NCBI GenBank assembly: GCA_946406115.1
Contig: OX291557.1
Location: 962,501 to 1,026,500, forward strand
Length of the DNA stretch: 64,000 bases
From: Apoda limacodes
Lineage: Eukaryota; Arthropoda; Insecta; Lepidoptera; Limacodidae
Direction of reading: 5' to 3'
The notes beneath the pieces are model-generated. The model made no database searches and had not been told where the DNA came from. It worked only from the letters and a program-made list of their open reading frames with translations. Every line of letters begins with the position of its first letter. Within the stretch, counting starts at the first letter, position 1. The translations under genes and the position numbers were made by a program. Positions 10,460 through 22,159 of the stretch are shown piece by piece.

Positions 10460-12354
10460 TATAATAATAAATAAATATCTAATTTGGGGCGCGTTCGTTT
10501 TGGGATAAAGAATCATTATTTTCGTTACCTTTTCCAACTGTCATACGTTCGTTTAGCACTGGTGACAAAAAAATCAAGCGTTCGTTTACGATATTTTTTT
10601 TATTTTGGTCATTTTTGCCAGTGAAAAATGAAACTTTAGACCCATGTCTGGAGGTGGGGTTTTTGTGTTAATCTCTCAAGCTGCTATACATATTCATTGT
10701 TTATGGTAGTGTGCGTGTGTTTATCGTAGTGTTTGTACGTCAACCGTTCATTTTGCAAGTTTTGTAACCAAAAATTTTGGTATTAACGTTTCAAATCAAC
10801 ACGAATGATAAGTGTCGGTGGCAAAACTGGCGTCATCAAAAGTGTGAAAAGTGTGAAACGCGCTCTGATCTCAGTTAGTGGCGAATAAAAAAAAAACATG
10901 TGGTGCAGTGCAGTGGTGGATGGTGATTTGTAAAAACGTAGTGATTATATTCTCTTTGGTGATTTGAGGATATTTAAACGATGGAGACGTGTGTTTGCTT
11001 GTTTATTTTTTAAATTTAGTCTAGTAGTATTGGACGACAAATTTCAGTAGATTTTACCAAGATCTGTGAAGAATTATGCATCGAAGATTTATCGAGGTTG
11101 AAATGAAAACAATAAGTAAGTAACAGAAATAATGTTTTTTAGCGTCATAGGGCGTGTTTTTGTAGACCATTGCGATTGTATTGCGTGCAAATGAACGCAA
11201 TGAAAGCAATAAGTGTTTTCGTAGCTTATTGCATGGTGGCAAAAAAACAGGTTATTGCGTTGTTTGCTTTCAATAATTTTTTTTTTACAATTGACAGCTG
11301 TCAGCTATCAGTTCAAAGTTGTGTGTCGTGAAAAACACAAATTGCTTGCTTGTTTATCAGATTTCGGATTGTTTTGCAAAAGATAAAGTAATAGATAAAA
11401 AGCAAGGTCTTTGAAAAAATAATTATGAATAAACAGATACATTTATACAATATCTTTAACGTTAGAAAACAGAAGCGTGCATTTCGTGGTAACAACGTAA
11501 ATAATATTTTTTTTGTGTATTTTCTTGTGATAAGCACCTGAGTATTATTACTATGGAGACATTCCAATTCACTGCCGAGTGATAATCGCCCGCTAAAGAA
11601 GTTAAAAAAATGGTTTTTGGATGCCCGGGGTTGGTTATTTTCTAACTGTGAAGTTGAATTCCTTAAACTGCCATAGAAAGGTTGAAATTCACTCTCATCA
11701 GCGTAAAAATTAACTGTCAATACCGTGCGATAATTACTCGGCGGGTTTTGGGATATGGCCTAGTGTAAATAATTCAACTCGACAGATAGGAAGTTACCCT
11801 GAGCCGGGCGTTCCAAAACTACTTTTTCAACTTACACATTGCGTTTTGGAACATAGCCTAGTAAAAAATAGCTGGACGAAATTGCAAAATTGGTAAGAGC
11901 TGTTAGCTGCATGTGAAAGTCAAACTACGGTTGAATCTTCAGCAGAAGGTAGGAGCATCACTATGATCATGTAAGTTGTCAGTTTTTTCTTCTCATAAAG
12001 TTTTCAAGGCCTCCGTACACCTGATGTATCAAGAACACTATAGACCCTTATTTGTGGGGAATAAGTTTAGCAAATAAATAAGCTATGTAAACAGAAAATA
12101 TAGCTACAGTATTATTATTTGTATTGGATGATGAATATATGCCATATTCTGGGACTGTAAAAAGAAAACAAATCAATCAAAGTAATATTACCTACTCAAC
12201 AATTGCTTCTTAGTGTTTCAAGTTTCCTTAGGCAATTGTAACTGCTCAACATCAGGCAGGCAGTTTGCTTGTTTGCTACCTTATGTGTGCCAATCGTTTG
12301 GGGATGGAGTTTACTGAAGGCCTCAGTGACACATGTAACCTATTAAGTTAATAT
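10460..12354. other. Intergenic, no gene recognised
   Basis: Long non-coding stretch. 11140-11290 has TTGCG-rich sequence with 'gggcgtgttttt', similar in style to 21240-21420 just upstream of ALG1, which suggests an unclassified MITE. The minus-strand frame 11313-11720 (135 codons) is low-complexity in its C-terminal half and matches no family I know. A possible splice donor (catgtaagttgtc) lies at about 11970. Confidence 0.4.
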
Positions 12355-13075
12355 TGAGGTTGTCCTTGCCTAGGTCCCAGGCCACAGTAGAATAGAAGGC
12401 AATGAGAAAGCTGACCACTCGGCTAAAGAAGCAGTTCAGTCAGGTGTACAAAACTTTAATAAATTTTCTCTTCAGACTTTCTCAGTTTAGCTAAAGACCA
12501 ATGTCAGTAGATTGGAGTCATGTATGTTAACAGCCTTCATCCATTAAGGGCCGTTATTATGGCCAAATACAACCTGTTATCCCTGCAAAACCTTGGTTCT
12601 TTCTATTTTGATATTGTGACAAATTAGTTATGTCAACCATATGCCGTCTCAGACTGGGACATGCATGTAATTCAGTATTTTTAGCTAAAATTAGAGTTAG
12701 CGACCACTCTATTTGTGAGTGTAGCATTGATGAAGGTACTGTAGACCACATATTTTTCAGCTGCTCCAAATACCCTATATCACTATATGACATCCTCCAC
12801 AATATTCCTCGCCCTGTCAACATGCAGTATCTTCTATCCTTGGTTAATACCCCCTTCATTAACAAAATTCATCAAAACGTTTAATATTAAAATATAACTC
12901 TTTTGCATGCATTAATATTCATCACCACTTAGTATAATCCTCTCTCACTCTTATTTGTTTTTTTATATGTTGTGATGCGCTTTTTTGTTTTATGTAAAAC
13001 AAATGGCCCAAATCTTCCTTTTTTATATTATATTAAATTTTTATTTTATATTAAATTTTTCAACACATGTCTCTT
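12355..13075 (+). pseudogene. LINE ORF2 end with RNase H-like remnant, plus 3' UTR
   Basis: At about 12375 the peptide VPGHSRIEGNEKADHSAKEA is the last motif of a retroelement RNase H domain (VPGHxxIxGNExAD). RNase H degrades the RNA strand during reverse transcription. Downstream 12630-12884 reads RLRLGHACNSVFLAKIRVSD and a Cys/His stretch (CECSIDEGTVDHIFFSC). From memory this is the tail of I-clade-like LINE ORF2 proteins. A UTR-like region with repeated ttatattaaattttt follows to about 13075. RT and endonuclease are absent and frameshifts separate the parts. Confidence 0.8.
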
Positions 13076-14334
13076 TCATCACGGATACTGGCGAAATGAT
13101 TTGGCTTAGACCGAAATGAAAGCAATTCTGCAAACAACTAATTAATTCATTGTTTTGACAGGTAACTAGTAAATAAATATAACAGTCATCAATCCACTAT
13201 TGTTACTTTTGTATTTACAAATTTAAAAAAAATTAGTTGGAAATACAAAAAGTCCAACCTTTAATCTGTGAATACTGAAAAATACTAGAACCGTAAATAA
13301 GGAGCTTTAACTATTTTAATTCTAGATGTTGCATGAAATTTTAGTCTTTCTCTTACATTTCTGCTGGGATATTGCTGTTGAAAACTTTTCCTAGTTGTGA
13401 TGCAATAATGAGAATAAGTAAATCTCTAAAAAATCCTTAGGTTTCTTGGTTATTAATAGTTATTGGTGTAACATGTAGATAAACTTTACTGAGTATACAA
13501 TATCTTTCTGGCTCATCTTGTTGTATATATTTGTAACTTATACTTTTTTACATTAATACCTATATAATGACTTAATTTTCTCTTATTATGCTATTTAGGC
13601 ATTAAATTTACAAGCATAGAATGATTTTTGGATAAACATATATTTAAGTCAGGAATTAAACCTGCGAACCTATTTATATATAGGTTCACAGTAATAGCGT
13701 CTCCATTTGCACCTCTATTGTAAATAATGTTTTATTTACTGCAGGTTCAAGTTGTGGCCTGAGATCTAATCTGCTGACTACGTCTTTGCTTTAAAAATTC
13801 TTACATCTTTTTTCAAGACATTCTGCTTAAGTGATTTACTGGTTTTGTGTTGTAATTAAATACATATTTTTGTGTCAATTACAGTCACTTTTGGGGCTCT
13901 GAGGTCTGGAAACTCACAACTTAGTTAGCACAATAGCAAAACTACTGATTCCTGTGATATACAACCCAAGATCTACACCATTTGCTAAACAAAGGGCAAC
14001 CTTTGGACAGTTATCTGTAGAAATTTACATATTTGCTGTAAGTATATTACTATAAATATTTTAGTAATATATTTTAAGTAAAAGTCTTTTATTTTTGTAA
14101 GAGTTTATTAAATTAGTTAAAAAAATTAAATACCTAAATTTCTTATCTCATTAAACTTGGAAAATGAGTTGGAGATGGAGAAGGTTATGAAATACCATCT
14201 TGTTATACTTGTTATACACACTGGTCATCCCAGTTGAGAGCTGCCAATAATAGCTTTTTCTATAGGTAAAAATGGGTACACTATTCTTTTATTTCGCAAA
14301 AGTGTACTTGGAAAGTAGCTTGGGTCAGACAATA
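13076..14334. other. Intergenic with a possible 156-bp exon
   Basis: 13885-14040 is bounded by 'caattacag' on the left and 'gtaagtatatta' on the right, a good acceptor and an excellent donor. In one plus frame it is open for about 45 codons after an early stop (..IPVIYNPRSTPFAKQRAT..). I recognise no protein. It could be an untranslated exon, a decayed exon or chance. Confidence 0.25.
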
Positions 14335-14610
14335 ACCATGGTGGCTCCAGGGCTCTGTTGCTAGTAGTAGCTACCTACGGAACCGAGAAGTGCAGGCTTG
14401 ATCCCGCACATGACAAACATTTATGTTATGAAAATTTGCGTTTATCTTAAGACTGTTTCCTATGTATAATACATATTTTTTTACAAAAAAAGTAGGTTTA
14501 TAATATACATATGTGTTAAAATTTCTGTTCTGTTTTGTCTGGTATCCATAGTACAAGCTTTGCTTAGTTTGGGACCAGATGGTTTTTGTGTAAAGTCCAG
14601 ATAAAATGTA
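14335..14610 (+). repeat. tRNA-derived SINE-like remnant
   Basis: The head 'gtggctcc...ctacctacggaaccgag' followed by 'ggcttgatcccgcac' resembles degraded pol III A and B boxes (B-box consensus GGTTCGATCCC). The body ends with 'gcttagtttgggaccagatgg', which from memory closes many lepidopteran SINE/LINE copies. It is diverged and no terminal duplication was seen. Confidence 0.55.
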
Positions 14611-14735
14611 TAATATGAATCTAGTACTACCAATGAAATTATACCTTGGTGAATCATATATTTAAAAAAAATGGTACAATATGATCTTTTTTAGTTATTC
14701 TGTTTAACCACTTTGTAGTTATTTATACGATACCA

Positions 14736-14967
14736 CTAAGGGAACTCATTGTGACGCTTACTGTTACAATTTACCATTTCAAGCAAAGTGCAGAGCAGAT
14801 GCAAGAACTCTGCACAACAAGGATCATCTACATTTTGCAAGTTGTCCAAATATTTTATTTTGCATAGGCATATATATGCATCACAAATGAGCTCATTGAT
14901 ATAAACATCGACATCAGTCAACTGGTTAAATTCAAGCAGAACAGGGGCAAAGATGTGAAAGAAGAGG
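14736..14967 (-). other. Unassigned open frame, possible exon
   Basis: About 75 codons on the minus strand (..VLLEFNQLTDVDVYINELICDAY..), with amino-acid use that looks protein-like. A possible acceptor (tgtgtag) precedes it at about 14968, and a possible donor (atggtaaattg) lies near 14777. No family was recognised and no partner exon was found, so this may be chance. Confidence 0.2.
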
Positions 14968-15001
14968 CTACACAATATGCTATTCTAAATCCTTAATTTA
15001 T

Positions 15002-15090
15002 CACTGTTTCAGGTGAAGTGCAGAGCAAATTCTAGACTGCAACTCAACTGCCATCGTCATCACTATGTAAGTTAATAACATTTAACATTA
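15002..15090 (+). repeat. Short duplicated segment with splice-like borders, copy 1
   Basis: A 54-bp core (15013-15066) starts right after 'ctgtttcag' and stops right before 'gtaagttaat', so it looks like a small exon. A second copy lies at 16089-16180 with the same left border but a changed donor. The core reads ggtgaagtgcagagcaa ... actgcaactcaactg. It could be a mobile repeat that carries splice sites. Confidence 0.55.
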
Positions 15091-15177
15091 TGTCAAATTT
15101 AATGAAAATGCATTCACAAATGGGTTATCTTACTGTTCAATCTCTAATCTCAGATTAACTGTTTTAGCTTTAATAGA

Positions 15178-15820
15178 GAACAGAGGCAAGTTATTTAAAA
15201 TGAAGTAAGTAGATTGTGGATTAAGGTGCCTGCCAAGGTTTTCTATAAGGACTACAGTATTTGGTTCTTCAAGGGAGAAGTAATTAGAGACCACGAGCTT
15301 GTTTGCCAACTAAGTATATGTGGTATTATATTAAATACAGAACAGGGGCAAGTTATTTAAAATGAAGTAAGTAGATTGTGGATTAAGGTGCCTGCCAAGG
15401 TTTTCTATAAGGACTACAGTATTGGGTTCTTCAAGGGAGAAGTAATTAGAGACCACGAGCTTGTTTGCCAACTAAGTATATGTGGTATTATATTAAATAC
15501 AGAACAGAGGCAAGTTATTTAAAATGAAGTAAGTAGATTGTGGATTAAGGTGCCTGCCAAGGTTTTCTATAAGGACTACAGTATTGGGTTCTTCAAGGGA
15601 GAAGTAATTAGAGACCACGAGCTTGTTTGTCAACTAAGTATATGTGGTATTATATTAAATACAGAACAGAGGCAAGTTATTAAAAATGAAGTAAGTAGAT
15701 TGTGGATTGAGCTCTCTGCCAAGGTTTTCTATAAGGACTACAGTATTGGGTTCTTAAAGAGAGAAGTGATTAGAGACCACGAGCTTGTTTGCCAACTAAG
15801 TATATGTGGTATTATATGGG
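15178..15820 (+). repeat. Four tandem copies of a 162-bp unit made from LINE coding sequence
   Basis: Units begin at about 15178, 15340, 15502 and 15664. Each includes the segment WIKVPAKVFYKDYSIGFFKG, which matches the C-terminal end of LINE B ORF2 in this window (WNELPAKVF..FFK.EV). Since 162 is three times 54, the frame is kept from unit to unit. The last two units form an open frame of 103 codons (15538-15849). The first two are broken by a stop in 'caagttatttaaaatgaa', which the fourth unit has lost. It is probably a minisatellite and not a gene. Confidence 0.92.
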
Positions 15821-16088
15821 GTAACTCCCGACACTCAATTTCACTTTGATTTTAGCATAAAATAAATCAATCATATAAAACACCTTTTTATGCAACAAAA
15901 TCAAATAGTATTATTAAGATTACACACCACTGAATGTAATTGCAATGTAAGTATTTGAAATTATTGACAAGAGTGCCGTATGATTGAAATTGGGATTGTC
16001 GTCGAGAGTCGGCCCCTTGTTTTGATCATTACTATTTTCACAGATTTAGCATTTTTATATAGAAATAGCAACTGAGCTGTTCTAAGTC

Positions 16089-16180
16089 CTTATTTCACTG
16101 TTTCAGGTGAAGTGCAGAGCAAACCCAGACTGCAACTCAACTGGCATCATCGTCATCATATATGTTAATAACATTTAACA
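16089..16180 (+). repeat. Short duplicated segment with splice-like border, copy 2
   Basis: Matches 15002-15090 at about 85% by eye. The acceptor-like 'ctgtttcag' is kept, but the right end reads tatatgttaat in place of tatgtaagttaat, so the donor-like GTAAGT is lost. Confidence 0.55.
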
Positions 16181-16199
16181 TCGTGTAAGTGTAATAAAT

Positions 16200-16505
16200 A
16201 TGCCCATATCCAACTTAATATTAAAAATGCGAAAGTTTGGATGTTTGTTACTTAATCACGATTTAACCACTGGACAGATCTGGATGAAACTTGGCACACA
16301 TGTATGCAGGATAGGTCCTGGAATCGGACATGGTTACTTTTTATTACGAAAAATTCAAAAGTTCCACCAGGAATAACTATAACCGAGCTTAAACGAACTA
16401 TAGCTGTAGTTTGCTATAGCAAACTTCATTAGTATAATTAAAGAGTTCTACGGCGATAACCGAATTAAGGGCGGGCAGAGCCGCTGGCAAAATCTAGTTT
16501 ATAAT
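16200..16505 (+). repeat. S1-type interspersed repeat (diverged copy)
   Basis: Contains 'gatctggatgaaacttggca' and ends 'gcgataaccgaattaaggg...ccgctggcaaaatctag', the 3' end shared by repeats at 33410, 41140 and others in this window. From memory these are lepidopteran LINE/SINE 3' ends. No coding sequence. Confidence 0.6.
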
Positions 16506-16684
16506 AATAAGTAGATTCTTATGTTTTGAATGTTTACTTTAAATTTTCAAAATGTGTCAACTATCAACTACCATTGCTGTTTTAGATGATCTCAATACTG
16601 ACATTTAACTTTTTTTTCCAGCGCAATCTATCCAGTTCTTGGAAGGCCTCTGAATAACCAGCTGGGCACTCGCGTAATTAACCT

Positions 16685-17095
16685 TTTTAGGGTTCCGTAC
16701 CTTGAAAGGAAAAACTGAAACACTTACATTTTGTCAGGAACGCATGGAGGTATCAAGCTTAAATTTATATCAAATACTCAGGTTTCCTGTCCCTTGGAGC
16801 TGTGAATAAATCAAACTTCTGAGCAAACGCAATCAAAAGATACAGCCGTTTATGCCGCAAATTTTCGAATCTCTCAAGGGAATCAAAACCTATAGAGTAC
16901 TTTTCATGAACTCCGAATCTTGAAATTTGGTACGAAGCAACGTCTTATAGCACAGATAAAGAAAGAATTGCGAAAACCGTAAATTTTTAGTTACATCATG
17001 TAATAAAAATATTTTTAATAATATACAACATATAATAAGTTTGCACGGAACCCTTCGTGCGCGAGTTCGACTCGCACTTGGCCGATTTTTAAAGA
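16685..17095 (+). repeat. 'gggttccgtacc' repeat (S3), complete copy
   Basis: Starts 'ttagggttccgtacc' at about 16688 and ends 'ggaacccttcgtgcgcgag' then 'ttcgactcgcacttggccga' at about 17085. This copy has the intact palindromic junction cgagttcgactcg. It therefore serves as the reference for the split copy at 26454 and 36498. Confidence 0.7.
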
Positions 17096-17693
17096 AACTA
17101 CTGGACTGATTCAAATGCAGTTTGTAGCACGGCAGAGGTATTTTAGGCTTTCATTAAGGATTATGAAAAATCTTGCATGAGTTATATGTATTGTTATTAT
17201 TACTATGCATATACCTATGCAAAAAACTAAGGAAATATCTAAATTAGTAGGTATATACCTAAAGCGCCAATTCCAGCAATGCAAACTTTGCCACTAGCTA
17301 TATTAGATTTAGTACAAAGAAATGAGTAGATATGTTTACTAATTAGTGTATTGTTTCAGCTTCAGTGATTTGCTATAAAGCGGAAGTCTTACTCCTTATT
17401 ACTATTTAAAATCGAGTTTTCTATTCATTATAAATATTAAAAGTCTAGTTTTCTGTGTTTTAAATGTTTATAAATTTTAACACATTGTTTCAGTTCCAGT
17501 CAATAAGAAGGGAAGAAACATACGATACTTTTTGCTCGGGATGTAAGTTGTTTTAGTTAAAAACATAAATTTAATTTATATAATTAGTAGATTTTATGTT
17601 TGTATGTCTTTTACCATGACTTTGAAGAAACTACTGGACTGGTTGAGATCCGGTTTGTTGCATAAACTAGCTATTTTGGGGTTTTATTAGGTA

Positions 17694-18245
17694 CTAGCTG
17701 CAGCCCGCGACGTAGTCTCCGTGTAAGATATACTATAACATTACTTTTTGTGAACGAAACCATAGCGCGATCTAATTCAACGCCAAAGCCAACGCCTAGT
17801 TACCAAATAGGAAACATTTTTATATGGTGAAAAATTATAACACATCTAAGTTATGACTTTATTCGATTTTTTAACATAAAATAAATGGCTATGTGTGAGT
17901 AGAATAGTTAATAATTAAGAAGCAAGTCAAATATGCGTCGTTAGATTACACGTTGTTACAGAATGCGTTGAAGAAATAAAGGTTCACTGCTCGTTCCCCG
18001 TTGGTGATAGCGTGATAATATGTAGCCTATACGTTGTCCCGACTTCTTAATAATATTCATGCTAAATTTGAAGTAAATCCATGCAGTACTTTTTGAGTTT
18101 ATCCCGGACATACATACAGACAAACAGACAAAAATTCTAAAAACTATATTTTTGGCTTCGGTATCGATTCTAGATCACACCCCTAGTATTCTTTAAAAAA
18201 AAAAATTCAGTGTACAGTTTTGACTTTCCTACCATTTAATTATAC
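17694..18245 (+). repeat. S2 interspersed repeat, uninterrupted copy
   Basis: Begins 'ctagctgcagcccgcgacgt' and runs through 'cattactttttgtgaacgaa', 'ataatatgtagcctatacg' and 'acatacatacagacaaacag' to about 18245. A second copy at 56798-57712 matches it closely except for one 380-bp insertion. The fixed start and AT-rich end suggest a LINE 3' end or a SINE. No coding sequence. Confidence 0.75.
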
Positions 18246-18249
18246 GTAT

Positions 18250-20015
18250 AGATCATGAAAAATCTTGAAAAAATGTGTTATATGAATTGGTTTCTGTTGT
18301 TATTACTACGCGTATTATTCCCCACAAAAATCTTGGCAAACATCAAAATTAGGAGGTCTAAACTTTAAGCGCAAATACTAACGCCGCCACTGTGCCACAT
18401 ATATAATATTTAAAACCAGTCATAAGTTATTTTAAGAACGTTATGTATTATTTTATAAAACATCTGCGAATTGTAGATATCATTACTGCTAAATAGCCAC
18501 CCATTCAATGGTGTTTTTCTCCATACTCTTCCACTAATTTAAATTGGCAAAGCGCTTCATTCATTTTCTTTTTCTTCTATCCTGTAGCCTGACATTTGCA
18601 TTTATTGTTTGTAATGGTTCTGTTGTTCTATTGCTTGGTGTTTTGTTTTGTTGCAAGTAGTGAAATGTATGGTTTTCGTGACGACAATTCATTACTATAC
18701 TAACCAAGCTATACTAACCTTCATTACAGTACTAACCAAGCCCGACGTTGCTTAACTCTGAATATCTTTTGCAACAAACAAATGTGTTTACTGTTTCTCT
18801 TAATGGTAAGCTAGATGGTGCTGTACTGGTAATTTAAAATAGTAATGACTTGGGCCCGTAATATAAGTAACAGGTGTAAGTTTAAATATTTGAATAATTA
18901 TTTTGCACTACTATAATGATTCTAATTGTAATCTGCTTAATATTATAGACATGAAAGTCCGTTAATTTTTTGTTTTATTTCGTATTACTCCCTATTCTGT
19001 AAAAATCTCGTAATTGAAATTTGGCTAAAGTAGATGGGTATCAATTCTTCTTATTTTAGTGGTTTACTCCTGCAATCTATTCCGGGATCATGAAATATGC
19101 AGTTTGCATAAAAACAGGAATTGTGTAACAAAACCTAAAGGATGATTCTATGATTGCCAACCAATTGAATTGGGTGGCATTCCATCAATGCATATTTTTA
19201 AACCACAGTAGTATTCAGTGATGGAATTTGACAGTTTAATTTTTATTGAACACTAGCTTTTGGTCGTGGTTTCACCCATCCTAAATTCAGTTATCAATGT
19301 AGGATTTTATTGGAAACTCCTCAAAAAACCACTTGAACTTCAAGTAGTCTATGTCCTTTCCCGGACCTAAACTATTTCCATGCCAAATTTGCCCACGGTT
19401 TCACCTACCCTAATTTCGATAATCAGTGTAGGATTTCAGTGACAACTTCTCAATTATAGAAAAAAACCAATTTATTCTTAGCTTTTTCAAGAAGCCTATG
19501 TCCTTTCCCGGGACTAAAACTATCTCCATGCCAAATTTCATCTTAATTTGTACAGCAGTTTTAGCGTTACTTTAATATTAGTTGGATGAGCTGAATTGTT
19601 TCTGAATATTATATTAAGTAGCATATTTCTGTTAGTCAGATGTCGCTGTCAAAAATGGTTAATAATGTCTGTATATTTCAATTACCATGACACAGCTTCA
19701 GTTTGGTTATCATGCAGAACGAAAATTAAAGGAGTAGGTACCCCCCTTTTACACAGATGGCCGTAGGACAGGAAGTGATGATAAAGTAAAATAATTATTA
19801 TTTCAATAATGTAAACACTATTTATAGTACATATTTTTACAAATTTCAATATACTAGGCAATATTCACAGGATAGTTAAGATAAAAATATATAAGACTAA
19901 ACTACAAAGGAGTCAAAGTCTTTAACAGGTAAATCTAACGTCTTTAAATAAGGAGATCAACAGCATTGAAGGTTACCAGCGGATCGATTCCGTAAAAGAT
20001 TGCTTACATTTTTTG
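18250..20015. other. Intergenic with one inverted S1 copy
   Basis: No gene recognised. 19252-19585 carries an S1-type repeat on the minus strand. The region near 18700 has a short duplicated 'ctaaccaagc' motif. Confidence 0.4.
19252..19585 (-). repeat. S1-type repeat with internal duplication
   Basis: Reverse complement of the 33410 and 41140 copies. It starts 'cactagcttttggtcgtggt' and has two successive 'tcctttcccgg...ctatntccatgccaaattt' segments, so part of the unit is doubled, as also at 33410-33745. Confidence 0.7.
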
Positions 20016-20019
20016 AAAG

Positions 20020-20102
20020 AAATAAGATATACAATGCGGTTTCGCGACAATCGATGTATTTCATACGTTATTTCAAATGCGCAATGTATATCTTATTTCT
20101 AT
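20020..20102. repeat. Near-perfect 21-bp inverted repeat
   Basis: Left arm agaaataagatatacaatgcg; right arm its reverse complement with one mismatch, about 40 bp apart. It would form a stable hairpin in RNA or cruciform DNA. It sits about 220 bp before the HARBI1-like remnants. Confidence 0.8.
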
Positions 20103-20324
20103 GGATTTCAAACGAGAATTATTAGCTATCAAATTACGGAGGCGAGCCGCTGGGCTGAGTTTAAAAATTTCGTGTCACAACCCAACGGTGCACCTTGTGC
20201 AAACCCAAGAGTATTCAAATGTAGACAGTGTTAGAACTGTTATATAAATATTAATCATCATTAATTCATCATTTTGTCATTTGTGAAATCCAACAGCATA
20301 AACCCTTCGAGGTTTTGATGGTGT

Positions 20325-20665
20325 CTGAAGCATTTAATGTTGCCTCTGGGTGCCCTAGAATTATTGGAGTTATAGATGTAACTTTGGTATAAAAGCAGCC
20401 CATCAAGAAATCCAGTGTACAATATAGATAGGGTCTGACAAATTAAAACTGAAGGCTCTACTGTACGACTTGTTTAATGTTCTGGCCTTGAAGTAGGATA
20501 GACATTATAGCTCTATTACACAAACAATTCCAACACTTGATGTACTAATTTAGCAATGAGACACCACTGGAATGACTGCAACACTTGCAAATCTTGATAG
20601 AATCAAACACTTTTTGTACTTGACAATTGCTATGCGGAGAGGAAAATTATACTTTTCTATTTTCT
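20325..20665 (+). pseudogene. HARBI1-like (PIF/Harbinger) transposase fragment, copy 1
   Basis: The frame at 20331 reads VSEAFNVASGCPRIIGVIDV. This matches the first catalytic block of Harbinger DDE nucleases (FP.IIGAIDGTH), where the Asp helps bind catalytic metal. Here Gly after Asp is Val. A TAA follows TLV, and later sequence is only weakly recognisable (..NVLAL.. in place of the NVVARWPGS-type motif). Harbinger nucleases cut and paste their element. This fragment has no termini and is inactive. Confidence 0.6.
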
Positions 20666-21010
20666 AGTATTTCAAAAATTGTTTCTGGCTTTCCTAAAAT
20701 TATTGGAGCTATAGATGTAACTTTGGTATGAAAGCAGCCCATCAAGAAATCCAGTGTTCAATTTAGATAGGGTCTGACAAATTAAAACTGAAGGCACTAC
20801 TGTAGGATATATTCAATGTTCTGGCCTTGAAGTTGGATAGCCATTGTAGCTCTATTACACAAACACTTTAAACACTTTGATGTTCCAATAGTCAATGGGA
20901 TACTACTGGAGAGACTGCAACACAAGCGAATCTTGATAGAATCAAACGCGTTTTTGTAGTAGACAAATTGCTACGTGGAGAGGCCAATTATACTTTTCTA
21001 GTATATGTAT
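20666..21010 (+). pseudogene. HARBI1-like transposase fragment, copy 2 in tandem
   Basis: Repeats 20325-20665 at an offset of 339 bp and about 80-85% identity. It contains SGFPKIIGAIDVTLV followed by TGA, the same Asp-Val change and a stop at the matching codon. The shared change and shared stop position mean the fragment was already dead when it was duplicated, or that both stops arose at one mutable codon. Confidence 0.6.
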
Positions 21011-21229
21011 TTGTTCTATAGTACTAAAGCCTAATACAGATTTGGATTTGGAGGTTAAATTCAAAGTCTGTGCTTTATGTAAAATTCAACAAACTGTAGT
21101 AAACCAATATGACTATGTCTTCTTTCTTTCTTTTCTTAATGAATGGCAGTCACACTACTTTAAAGTATATTAAGAATATTAACATTTGCCCTATTTTTGT
21201 GTCTCCGTTTTAAACAAAACAGTTTTTTT

Positions 21230-21447
21230 TTAATGACAGTGACAGCAGTTGTCAAATGTATTGTTTGCATCTTATGCAATCACGAACGAATGAACAATTG
21301 TCAATTGCGAGCAATCATTGCTAGCCATCAAAGCTCCGTGGACACTTCATTGCCAAATTTGCGTTATTTGCGAGAAATTGCAAGCTACGAAAACACGCCC
21401 ATGTGTTTATGCTAGGCTACATGGATTGAATTTCCAACAGCCTTCTG
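21230..21447 (+). promoter_or_regulatory. Upstream region of ALG1, repeat-like
   Basis: About 220 bp before the ALG1 reading frame. It is TTGCG/GCAA-rich, contains 'gaaaacacgcccatgtg', and resembles the sequence near 11140-11290. No TATA box or clear initiator was identified. The promoter position is inferred only from location. Confidence 0.25.
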
Positions 21448-22121
21448 ATGAAGCCCGAACAAATTAAACACAAAAAAAAATTGATGGAAAGTTTACGTTG
21501 TAAAATACGATTAGTTTCTCTTCATAGTATATTATATTCTCTTTGTCTCACTGCTAATGATTGTACAATGAAAGTTCATAGAGAAACGAATAACATTGCA
21601 AAAGTTGTGGTGCTTGGAGATATCGGTAGAAGTCCACGTATGCAATACCACGCTCTGTCTTTAGCTAATAACGGGTTTAAAGTAAATATTATCGGTTACG
21701 TTGATAGTGCTCCTCTAAGAGAAATACAGGAAAATGCCAATATTACTATAACAAAACTGTATCCAGTAGTATTTAACAAGGGTCCTAAGATAATTCAATA
21801 TTTTATTAAAGCACTATGGCAAATGATAACTTTATCACTTACTTTATTTTTTAGTGGAAAATGTAACTATCTGCTGTGCCAAAATCCTCCGGCTATACCT
21901 ACACTACCTATTTGTCGCTTTTATTGTTTGATTACAAAATCTAAATTTATTATAGACTGGCATAACTATGCTTATACAATAATGGCACTGTCTCTGTCTC
22001 CTGATAGCTATTTATTGAAAATTTCAGTAAAAATTGAGAAATACTTTGCACAGGGCTCAGATCATAATTTATGTGTTACTTATGCCATGAAAGATGACTT
22101 ACTAGTGAATTGGAAAATAAA
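21448..22121 (+). CDS. ALG1: ALG1 exon 1: chitobiosyldiphosphodolichol beta-mannosyltransferase, N-terminal part
   Basis: ALG1 adds the first mannose from GDP-mannose to GlcNAc2-PP-dolichol on the cytosolic face of the ER, an early step of N-glycan assembly. The frame carries the family's N-terminal hallmark VVVLGDIGRSPRMQYHALSL. Later come LLCQNPPAIPTLP, FIIDWHNYAY, and NLCVTYAMKDDLL before the exon end. These match the order and spacing of the GT-B N-terminal domain in animal ALG1. The first 45 codons are weakly conserved; in-frame ATGs at 21448, 21484 and 21568 all precede the core. A moderately hydrophobic stretch (LVSLHSILYSLCL) could be the membrane anchor. The exon ends at 22121 before GTAAGT, splitting a codon after two bases. 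Confidence 0.93.
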
Positions 22122-22159
22122 GTAAGTAAATTTATTGCTTTTCAAGTGTATTTTTACTA

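Noticed and set aside
14394..14410. Possible tRNA gene at the B-box-like sequence
   Set aside because: No cloverleaf can be drawn; it fits a degraded SINE head instead.
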